A stretch of DNA of 64,000 nucleotides, from the NCBI GenBank assembly GCA_002499585.1, contig DAMH01000027.1:68479-132478 (forward strand), in the 5' to 3' direction. Origin of the DNA: Euryarchaeota archaeon UBA552. Its GTDB lineage: Archaea > Thermoplasmatota > Poseidoniia > Poseidoniales > Thalassarchaeaceae. Shown here piece after piece: positions 52,319 through 59,855 of this stretch (the first letter of the stretch is position 1; every line of letters starts with the position of its first letter). Under the pieces are notes generated by a model, which was not told where the DNA came from, ran no database searches, and saw nothing but the letters and a program-made list of their open reading frames with translations. The position numbers and the translations under genes were made by a program.

Positions 52319-53929
52319 TTACATGTCCATTCCATCAAACTCGCCGCCCATTTCTGGGGCTCCTCCCTTGCTGGAAATGACGTCATCAATCCTGAGTATC
52401 ATAACAGCGGTCTCGCTGGCAGACTGTATTGCCTGTTCTACTACCCTGGTGGGTTCGTAAACGTCCCCAGCCCCCATGTCTACCACTCCTCCATCATAGA
52501 CATTGACACCATACCTCGATTTCCCCTCGGAGTGGGCCTTTCTCAGGGCTATGATTGTATTTACCGGGTCCAGTCCAGCATTCTCTGCCAGTGTCCGTGG
52601 GATCACCTCCATAGCTCCAGCAAAGGCCTCTATGGCCATTTGTTCACGTCCACCGACGCCCTCTGCGAAAGATCGCAGGTCCCTGCTTAGCGCAGCGAGT
52701 ACGGATCCGCCTCCGGTCAGGACTGTTCCATCCTCATGGGCTACGGAAACCACCCCTATGGCATCGTCGAACGCCCGCCGTATTTCATCAACTACATGTT
52801 CTGTGCCTCCTCGGAGGAGTACGGATACGGCTTTTGCCTGATTGCAGCCAGTTATGAAAACCATGTCTGAATCCCCTATCTTCCTTTCATCTACCTTGGC
52901 CGCTTCTCCTAGGTCGTCCTTGGATAGATCTTCTAGGGTGGTGACTATTCTTCCACCTGTGGCTTTTGAGAGGCCCTCCATGTCACTCTTTTTGGCTCTC
53001 CTTATTGCGAATATGCCGGCTTTTGCCATGTGGTGTTGTGCGAGGTCGTCTATCCCTTTCTGGCAGACCACTACATTTGCGCCTGACGATGAGATGGTTT
53101 CTACCAAACCTTTGATGTATGACTCCTCTTCATCTAGAAACTGGGAGAGCATACTAGGATCCGTGATCTGTATTTTAGCATCGACCTCGGTCTTTTTGAC
53201 CTCGATGGCAGAGTTGACGAGTGCTATTTTAGCTCCTTCGACGGACCTAGGCATGCCTGAGTGAACTCTTTCCTTGTCGAGAATTATGCCGTTGACGAGA
53301 GAGCTGTCTTTGATCGATCCGCCTTGCTTTTTCTCCACCTTAACATCATCCAGGTCGACGAGTATGCCATCACTATCTTCCTGTGCGACGGCCAATACCG
53401 CCTTGACGCAAATATCTGATAGGAACTCCTTGACAGCACCTGCACTTTTGCCAGTAAGGGCTGTTTTGGCGACCTCAGTCAGAGTTTTTTTGTCTACTTC
53501 GATGGAGTGGTCCTCTATTAGCTCTATTGCCTTGTCAGATGCAAGGCGGAACCCCTCGCATATTACCGTAGGGTGAACGTTTTGCTCGATAAGATCCTCT
53601 GACCGCTTCAACAGCTCTCCAGCCAGAACAACAGCGGTGGTCGTTCCATCGAAGCAATGTTGTTCTTGTGTCTTTGCGATTTCAATTATCATTTTAGCAG
53701 CGGGGTGCTCAATGTCCATCTCTTTGAGTATTGTAGCACCGTCATTTGTGATTACGACGTCACCCATGCTGTCAACAAGCATTTTGTCCATACCCTTGGG
53801 GCCAAGCGTGGAGCGGACTGCTTCAGCAACAGCTTTGGCAGCGGCGATGTTGTTACTTTGCGCTGTTCTACCGCTTGTTCTCGTCGTACCCTCTTTGAGA
53901 ATGAATATTGGTTGCTGTCCATTTGTCAT
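52319..53929 (-). CDS. thsA: Thermosome subunit (group II chaperonin)
   Basis: A 536-residue chaperonin with the N-terminal LGPKGMDKMLVDSMGDVVITNDGATIL ATP-binding region, an apical domain, and a Gly/Met-rich C-terminus ending GGEFDGMDM. It folds proteins in a double ring without a co-chaperonin. The second nucleotide motif reads FDGTTTAVV where nearly all relatives have GDGTTTAVV; the catalytic Asp is kept. The gene is monocistronic, with a TATA-like CCTTATGA about 40 nt upstream. Confidence 0.95.
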   Translation of the reverse strand: MTNGQQPIFILKEGTTRTSGRTAQSNNIAAAKAVAEAVRSTLGPKGMDKMLVDSMGDVVITNDGATILKEMDIEHPAAKMIIEIAKTQEQHCFDGTTTAVVLAGELLKRSEDLIEQNVHPTVICEGFRLASDKAIELIEDHSIEVDKKTLTEVAKTALTGKSAGAVKEFLSDICVKAVLAVAQEDSDGILVDLDDVKVEKKQGGSIKDSSLVNGIILDKERVHSGMPRSVEGAKIALVNSAIEVKKTEVDAKIQITDPSMLSQFLDEEESYIKGLVETISSSGANVVVCQKGIDDLAQHHMAKAGIFAIRRAKKSDMEGLSKATGGRIVTTLEDLSKDDLGEAAKVDERKIGDSDMVFITGCNQAKAVSVLLRGGTEHVVDEIRRAFDDAIGVVSVAHEDGTVLTGGGSVLAALSRDLRSFAEGVGGREQMAIEAFAGAMEVIPRTLAENAGLDPVNTIIALRKAHSEGKSRYGVNVYDGGVVDMGAGDVYEPTRVVEQAIQSASETAVMILRIDDVISSKGGAPEMGGEFDGMDM

Positions 53930-53995
53930 GGCAATGCCTCGTATGTGCTACCGACACGACTTGACGTCATAAGGGCTGCCACTCGTTGGTGAGGT

Positions 53996-56900
53996 TCATT
54001 CCTGGTCCTCGGGTTCAGATGGAAGGTTTGTTGGCTGGCTGAATATTTCTTGTGCCCCGCCTAGCGCTGAGTTAGCTATGTGATCATGGATGGGCAAATC
54101 TGGAGGGAGGCCAAGTGGTTCAAAATTTGTGTACTCCTCCATAGGGCCGCCAGCTCCGCGCACGATCCTTACAGCCGTGAATAGAATGGCCAGTGCCCCT
54201 ATCACACCAACAGCGATGAGAAGATAGTTCCCCAGAGTAAGGCCAATCTCCTCTACGTTGGGACCTTCATCCACGGGATTGGATTTTAGCATTGTTAGAG
54301 GGGTGCTGCTACTGGTTTTGTCAATGTCAGTGTCAACAAGCAGCGTCAGCGCAAATAGCATGGAGTTATCCTCAAGATTTCGAAGGTTGTCTTCGTCGAT
54401 TACGAGGGTGACTTTGACTAGTCGAGTCTCATCTGAGCCCAGAACGAAGTCTCTGTCACTGGTATCAACTCGGGCGTCGAAGACGTTGAAGAATAGGTCA
54501 GACTGCCTGTCGATGTCGGCACGTACCAACTGTTCGTACGAGGGGTGAAGGTTCCGTATCGAGAAGAATAAGTCGTAAGATCCCTCTTCGGATATGGTGG
54601 TCATAGCTTGTTCTGGGAATATTTGGAGCCATCCTACGGAGCCAACATCAAAAACAGCTGAACCGGAATCCTCCACAACTACATTCCTCTGTGCCGCAAG
54701 GTCCGATTTGGCCACCATCGAGACTACTCTCTCGCCAAAGGTGTCCGAATCAAAGCTGTATGAGACAGTGACGTTGTATGAAGAGCCAGCAGGTATCCAA
54801 GGAGTCAGGTCGCCATCTTCCCCGCTCTCCACAGTGACATCGGTAAGATGATCAAATGATAGTCTGTAACGGTCCATCTGATTTCCTCGGTTCCAGACCT
54901 CCCACCTCAGAGTTCTCGGTTCATCGCCCCCCCTGTAGACCTCGTCCGACATATCCAGTTCGGCTACTTCCACAAGCTGTGTTGAGGGCACTGTCAGGGT
55001 CATGGTTGTCTGCACTTCATACAAGGGGTTTGACTGACTTCGTGCAGTAACCCTCAGCAAGTATGTTTCATTATCCACGCCATAGGGCATGGGTAACAAA
55101 AGGAGTACGGACGTATCCCCTCCGAAGGGGTCGATCCCAAGTGTCGAGGGCGTGCTGAGTCTGGCCCTTAAGGATGGGTCGGCGGTCACAAAGAGATCGT
55201 ATGCCTCCTCTGAGTTGCCATTGTTGATTATTACTAGTTCCACTATGCGGGACGCGTTGTCCGCCGGAATCGTCCGCTCTCTGAACTCGGGGATTATCTC
55301 TAACTCGAACTTATTGAGCACCTCAATCCGCAGAACTCTGTCAGCAGGGAAATTATTGGGTGCCTTTCCGTTGACATCAAGCCTGAGGTCATATATTCCG
55401 GGGATGGCATCCTCGGGAACTGAGACATGAGGTATTAGATCGATTTCGTCTCCGATAGAGGTGAATATCGTTTCGATTGTGGCTCCTGTTTCATTGGACC
55501 ATCTGATAAGAGTTGATGGGTCCCAGTTGGGTTCGTCAAGGTAGACGCCTCCGAGGTTCCAACTCCCAATTTGATTGCCGGTGTTGCTGAATGTGAGAGG
55601 AACACTGCCTGAATCCCCTGGATACAATTGAAGATGCGGATTGCCGCCAGAGGGATTGAAATCTAGGTCTATGAAACCGGAATATGATGGTTGAACATCG
55701 ACGTATTGCACTATTGGCTCCCCGAGTTCAAGCTTTGAAGCGTTAGTCAAGCCGTCATTGATGTGTATGTGCCATTCTAGTGACTCGACAGTTACAGATG
55801 CGGGAATGGACAGATTAAACCACGCGGGCATTGTTGTTTGAGCTTTTATGATTTTAGTGACAATGAAAGAGTCTTTGTCGTTTGTACCTGGAGTATCGAT
55901 TCTGATTAAATCAGGCCAAGAGGAGTTGGTGACTTCGCTGTAGATCCTTAGAGTTATGTCGACGTATCCGTTGTTTGTTATGCCGCAAGCTAATTCGATA
56001 GGGTCCCCAACTGGGATGACGGGATGAGCTTCTATCCCCTCTTTGTAATCTCCAGCGCAGTCCACGGAAATGGTGTATTCGGGGATCTTTTGGATAGCGA
56101 AGAGGAGGAAACCGTCAATCTCTATCCCCGGGGTGGCACTCGTGCCATCGCTTCTAAAGAGGTATGAAAGTCGGTATTCTTGCTGAGCATGCACATCTGA
56201 CATGTCCCAAATTACCTGTTCCCACGAGTCATTGGAAGGCAATGTCATGTTTGTGAAATTTAATTCTTTGACATCAAGGCCTGAGACTGCTTGGAGTGTG
56301 ACTGAGTCTCCCTGCCCCATCGCGCCTCTCGCGTTGGTGACTAACTGCATGGAATAAAATTGGTAACCGCGCACAACAGCGCCGCACATGAAAGCATCAT
56401 GCACCGTACTGATTTGTGTATCCAAACTGCCGGCACCAAGTCCGTGTCCTGTATCACTGCATGCGGTATCGGCGGCCCTGAAACCTAGATGCAGCCTGTC
56501 AATCCTGCCACTGGCGTAATCTAGCTGGCTATTTCCCGATATCCTCCAATGTGAGTCCCCGACGGCTGATGTGGTATTTGAGTAGTCTAGCCTCCAATGG
56601 CCTGCGTCATCCGGGTCAGTGGAAAGTGTTCCGTCAGAATCGTAACCAGCAGTTAGCCATATCAAACCCAAATTGGGGGGATTGGGGCAGTTGATAACAC
56701 CGTCTCCATCGACATCTGAGCACCACCCTTCATCCAGAGGGTCGTCAATCACGGCCACGGGAATTTCTCGCGATAGTACGTCATTGGATGGATCTTCATC
56801 AATACCGACTCCAGAATCTATTTCTACAGATACCAACAAGCCCCCACTCAAGGCCCCTTCCGGGGAAAGGACACTGTGAGAATAATTCGGGACATAGGTG

Positions 56901-57283
56901 AACGACTCTTGTTTGGCCTCTCCTCCTGTGAGGGTAACATTGGCTGAGAATTCTGCTAATGATATGCCAACTGGGTGGGTTACATTGACGTAGTAATCCG
57001 CATATTGCCCCTGCGCTCCTATTCCGAGTTGAGTGATTCTCACAGTTATGGTGAGGGTTTCGTCTCTTACGATGTATTCAGCGAGTTCCCCATCAGGTTG
57101 TTGCCAGATTGGTAAAGAGCTAGATGCAGAGGAAAATTCTATTGTCGTGACTTCGAAATCAGTCACAGCCCTAGCTGAAACGTGTGATTTTACATCTCCG
57201 CCTGAATCACTCAATGCAACTCCTTGAACGGGCAATATCAACGCTGCGAGGAGCAGGGGCAACACGGCCGAGCGACCAGACAT
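53996..57283 (-). CDS. Very large surface protein with CARDB-like repeats and C-terminal anchor
   Basis: A 1095-residue exported protein with an N-terminal signal (ending about VQGVALS), multiple beta-sandwich segments of the kind seen in CARDB/NPCBM-associated domains (VTNNGYVDITLRIYSE, VIINNGNSEEAYDLFV, VWNRGNQMDRYRLSF), a DVDGDGVINC calcium-type loop (about 190-200), and a C-terminal membrane helix (YLLIAVGVIGALAILFTAV) with a ~40-residue cytoplasmic tail. It resembles cell-surface or S-layer-associated proteins. No catalytic motif is visible. A TATA-like CCTCTATTTGTGG lies 28 nt before the start, so the mRNA is likely leaderless. Confidence 0.7.
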   Translation of the reverse strand: MSGRSAVLPLLLAALILPVQGVALSDSGGDVKSHVSARAVTDFEVTTIEFSSASSSLPIWQQPDGELAEYIVRDETLTITVRITQLGIGAQGQYADYYVNVTHPVGISLAEFSANVTLTGGEAKQESFTYVPNYSHSVLSPEGALSGGLLVSVEIDSGVGIDEDPSNDVLSREIPVAVIDDPLDEGWCSDVDGDGVINCPNPPNLGLIWLTAGYDSDGTLSTDPDDAGHWRLDYSNTTSAVGDSHWRISGNSQLDYASGRIDRLHLGFRAADTACSDTGHGLGAGSLDTQISTVHDAFMCGAVVRGYQFYSMQLVTNARGAMGQGDSVTLQAVSGLDVKELNFTNMTLPSNDSWEQVIWDMSDVHAQQEYRLSYLFRSDGTSATPGIEIDGFLLFAIQKIPEYTISVDCAGDYKEGIEAHPVIPVGDPIELACGITNNGYVDITLRIYSEVTNSSWPDLIRIDTPGTNDKDSFIVTKIIKAQTTMPAWFNLSIPASVTVESLEWHIHINDGLTNASKLELGEPIVQYVDVQPSYSGFIDLDFNPSGGNPHLQLYPGDSGSVPLTFSNTGNQIGSWNLGGVYLDEPNWDPSTLIRWSNETGATIETIFTSIGDEIDLIPHVSVPEDAIPGIYDLRLDVNGKAPNNFPADRVLRIEVLNKFELEIIPEFRERTIPADNASRIVELVIINNGNSEEAYDLFVTADPSLRARLSTPSTLGIDPFGGDTSVLLLLPMPYGVDNETYLLRVTARSQSNPLYEVQTTMTLTVPSTQLVEVAELDMSDEVYRGGDEPRTLRWEVWNRGNQMDRYRLSFDHLTDVTVESGEDGDLTPWIPAGSSYNVTVSYSFDSDTFGERVVSMVAKSDLAAQRNVVVEDSGSAVFDVGSVGWLQIFPEQAMTTISEEGSYDLFFSIRNLHPSYEQLVRADIDRQSDLFFNVFDARVDTSDRDFVLGSDETRLVKVTLVIDEDNLRNLEDNSMLFALTLLVDTDIDKTSSSTPLTMLKSNPVDEGPNVEEIGLTLGNYLLIAVGVIGALAILFTAVRIVRGAGGPMEEYTNFEPLGLPPDLPIHDHIANSALGGAQEIFSQPTNLPSEPEDQE

Positions 57284-57386
57284 GGCCCAACCCGCTGATC
57301 ATGCCACAAATAGAGGTTCTCACATTATGACTGGACGTGGTGGGAGAGATAATCCCCCCTAAGCAGGCCCCTGAGCGGCTAAAGAG

Positions 57387-58412
57387 ATGAAGACCTTATC
57401 CGTCTTGAACAATCCAGCCGGCTCTATGCTGACGCAGAACAGCCGCCACAGGGTGTTCTTGATGTTAGTCGTCCTGGGGCAAATTTCATTTGTTCCAATT
57501 GTCATATTCGGGCTTACGAGGTTTGTTGAAACCGGCTGGACTGACGGGAGCCCCTACTTACTGTTCAGATGGGATCTCATCCCCTGGATTTGCTCAACCG
57601 GCATTTTCTATGGAATGATATCGTTGATTTTGGCAATCGTGATGAGCGGTTGGATGCCCTCCGCCATTGCCATGAGGGGCGGATGGCTGGCATTCCTGGG
57701 GTTGTGGGGCCGCAGCAGGGACCCAAGAAAGATAGACAGGGCTTCGACAAGCCTATCCTCCAGCCCCTATGGACTACTCGCAACAGTTACTTCCAGACAA
57801 AGGGACCGATTTGACCTTATATTCGTCCACGGGGGCCTTCAGACTCTCGCTATACCGATACAGGCCGTCTTAATCGCTCTCCCGATTATGGCCATCGAAT
57901 ATCTCCCCGAAGGAATCGTCAGGGGCGATGCCACACTTGAGCTTGTCAGCTTGGTCTATCTTGTGTCCCTGTGGATTGGTATGAGAATCCAGGTTGCGTA
58001 TTCTCAGAAACTTGTTGTTCCAGCTACTTACATGCGGCGATTCCTCGGAAGAACAGCGCAACTATCATGGGTGCTGCCCGTGATTGTGTATTGGTTTGTA
58101 GCGAGGACGATCCTCGGATTCTTGCTAGGTGCAATGGGGATCGACTTGGGAGATCAGACCATAGAATTCGATATCTTGATCCTGGAGGAAATACTACCGG
58201 TGGAGCAGGATGAAGCTGGAACTCCGTTAATTGATTTGATAGTCGCAATGGGTGTGCTTCCAGTTGCGACATTTACCACAATTTCCGTGTTGGCTGGAGG
58301 ATATGAGATACCAGAGTGGATGGATCCAAATAAGTTGGTTGGGAATATGAGGGATGGTATGTTGACTGAGGGTGAACAAGCGCCCCTCACGTTTGAAGAT
58401 CAGAATTCCTGA
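57387..58412 (+). CDS. Hypothetical polytopic membrane protein
   Basis: I recognise no family with confidence. The 341-residue protein has about six hydrophobic segments (near 25-47, 65-90, 155-172, 190-205, 230-255 and 285-305) and a basic loop with GRSRDPRKIDRAS after the second. The topology is loosely Yip1-like. It is divergent from the large surface protein, and its 3' end overlaps the aminotransferase gene by 26 nt, convergently. Confidence 0.6.
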   Translation: MKTLSVLNNPAGSMLTQNSRHRVFLMLVVLGQISFVPIVIFGLTRFVETGWTDGSPYLLFRWDLIPWICSTGIFYGMISLILAIVMSGWMPSAIAMRGGWLAFLGLWGRSRDPRKIDRASTSLSSSPYGLLATVTSRQRDRFDLIFVHGGLQTLAIPIQAVLIALPIMAIEYLPEGIVRGDATLELVSLVYLVSLWIGMRIQVAYSQKLVVPATYMRRFLGRTAQLSWVLPVIVYWFVARTILGFLLGAMGIDLGDQTIEFDILILEEILPVEQDEAGTPLIDLIVAMGVLPVATFTTISVLAGGYEIPEWMDPNKLVGNMRDGMLTEGEQAPLTFEDQNS

Positions 58413-59547
58413 GTCTGGTGATCACTTTCTCCACGCGGTCCATACCCCTCTCTATCTCTGACGTAGGGATGGTGTAAGCGAATCTGAGATGCCCCTCCCC
58501 TGATTTGCCGAATGCCGAACCGGGGCTGCACAGTACACCCTCAGACAACATTTCTATTGCTAACTCTTCGCTTGTTAATCCCTTCACTTCTATCTTGGGG
58601 AAGACATAGAAAGCGCCTTTCGGAACGTGACAAGAAACGCCATCCATGTTGTTTAGTCTACGTGAAATTATATCTCTGCGGGATTGGAACTCGTCCCTCA
58701 TTGTGTTTGGATAGTCTGATGCGTTGTTCATCGCCTCGAGAACCGCATATTGCATTGCATCGTTCGAACAAGCAGTGACGTAATATTGCATTTTGGTTAC
58801 CTGCTCCATGGCATGTTTGTTCGGAGAGAGCACATAGCCGATTCGCCAACCAGTCATGGCGAATGTCTTTGAAAATGAATTCAGCATAATGACTTGGTCA
58901 TACCCTGCTCCGAGGAAAGAAACATGGTCATCGCCGTACACTATCTTATCATAAACTTCGTCTGTGACGATCCAAAGGTCATGACGTTTGGCGAATGATA
59001 TCAGGTCATCCCTTTGTTTTTTATCGACTGTCGCACCGGTCGGGTTGCTTGGGAAATTGTACAATATTGCAACTGTCTTTTCGTTGACTAGGTTTTCTAG
59101 ATCATTGACCTGCGGGACAAACTCGTTCTCGAACTTACATGGATATGTCACCGGCGTTCCTCCGCATATTGTTACGTCTGGGGGGTACAGGGGGAAGTAG
59201 GGTTCCGGGATTAGGACCTCATCACCCGGATTCACGATTGCCAAAAATATGTCCAATAGCGCGTTGGTTCCGCTCATGGTCATGCAGACACTGGTTTCGT
59301 CCAACTCTGGTTCAATGTGATGCCACGTCTCTGCTATCTTTTTTCTAAGATCAGGCAAGCCCCCGGTTGATGTGTACTTATTCCTCCCTTCCAGCATTGC
59401 CTTGTGAAATGCCTCAATAGCGATCTTGGGTGGTTGGAAATCAGGCTCTCCGAGGCCAAATTGAATTGCATCGTCGCCTGCAAGGTCGAACATCCTCCTG
59501 ATACCGGTCGGTTTGATGGCCTTGGCCCTGTCTGAGAAGCCCGCCAT
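58387..59547 (-). CDS. Class I/II pyridoxal-phosphate aminotransferase (AspC-like)
   Basis: A 386-residue fold type I aminotransferase. The PLP lysine lies in NSFSKTFAMTGWRIGY, the cofactor-contacting NFPSNPTGAT and DEVYDKIVY motifs are present, and the substrate-carboxylate Arg is in GHLRFAYTI. It resembles archaeal aspartate and broad-specificity aromatic/alanine aminotransferases; the exact amino donor is not predictable. It ends in a convergent 26-nt overlap with a membrane-protein gene, and begins 70 nt downstream of tRNA-Trp. Confidence 0.92.
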   Translation of the reverse strand: MAGFSDRAKAIKPTGIRRMFDLAGDDAIQFGLGEPDFQPPKIAIEAFHKAMLEGRNKYTSTGGLPDLRKKIAETWHHIEPELDETSVCMTMSGTNALLDIFLAIVNPGDEVLIPEPYFPLYPPDVTICGGTPVTYPCKFENEFVPQVNDLENLVNEKTVAILYNFPSNPTGATVDKKQRDDLISFAKRHDLWIVTDEVYDKIVYGDDHVSFLGAGYDQVIMLNSFSKTFAMTGWRIGYVLSPNKHAMEQVTKMQYYVTACSNDAMQYAVLEAMNNASDYPNTMRDEFQSRRDIISRRLNNMDGVSCHVPKGAFYVFPKIEVKGLTSEELAIEMLSEGVLCSPGSAFGKSGEGHLRFAYTIPTSEIERGMDRVEKVITRLRNSDLQT

Positions 59548-59617
59548 GTGGCTGACGGCGGGGGTTCAGGGATATGAAGTCCCGCATCGATTTGGCGAAA
59601 TGACGGAAATGAATGGT

Positions 59618-59806
59618 TGGTGGGGGCACTGGGATTTGAACCCAGACTAGCGGGTTTCTTCCGCTCAGCACGCACCCGGTGGATGCGCGCTCTCGGGTCG
59701 CGACGGGTCGGTGCTCCAGTTGGTCATCATGTCCATCAGGAAACCCACGCGTCGTCATCCCCGTGCAACTGGAGCCCACAGTACTACCAGGTTATACTAT
59801 ACCCCC
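59618..59806 (-). tRNA. tRNA-Trp (CCA) with a 113-nt intron
   Basis: Exon 1 is 59769-59806 and exon 2 is 59618-59655. The acceptor stem pairs GGGGGTA with TGCCCCC (one G-U). The D stem is GTAT/GTAC, the anticodon stem GTGGG/CCCGC, and the T arm is CTGGG-TTCAAAT-CCCAG. The anticodon loop gives CCA at 34-36. The discriminator A and the 3' CCA are encoded. The intron (59656-59768) lies at canonical position 37/38, the classic site of the archaeal tRNA-Trp intron. I first misread its 3' part as a long variable arm. The bulge-helix-bulge pairing is imperfect, so exact splice points could move by a base or two. Confidence 0.9.
59703..59764 (-). ncRNA. Intron-encoded box C/D RNA guiding methylation of tRNA-Trp C34 and C39
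   Basis: Within the tRNA-Trp intron: terminal stem ACGGG/CCCGT, box C ATGACGA (59752-59758), D' CTGA (59736-59739), C' ATGATGA (59724-59730) and D CCGA (59708-59711). The guide before D pairs with 10 nt around the anticodon so that C34 faces the fifth base upstream of D. The guide before D' pairs with 9 nt across the 3' intron-exon junction so that C39 faces its fifth base. In Haloferax the same intron guides methylation of C34 and U39. Boxes C and D deviate (U to C in each). A 10-bp hairpin with a 3-nt loop follows at 59668-59690. Confidence 0.8.
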
Positions 59807-59855
59807 ATTGGGTAGTAGGAGCGTGTAGCACGACCCTTATGATGCTCACGGTTCA

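Noticed and set aside
59618..59700. A class II tRNA (Ser/Leu) with a long variable arm
   Set aside because: The apparent variable arm is intron sequence. With the 5' half found at 59769-59806, all arms pair as tRNA-Trp(CCA) with an intron at 37/38.
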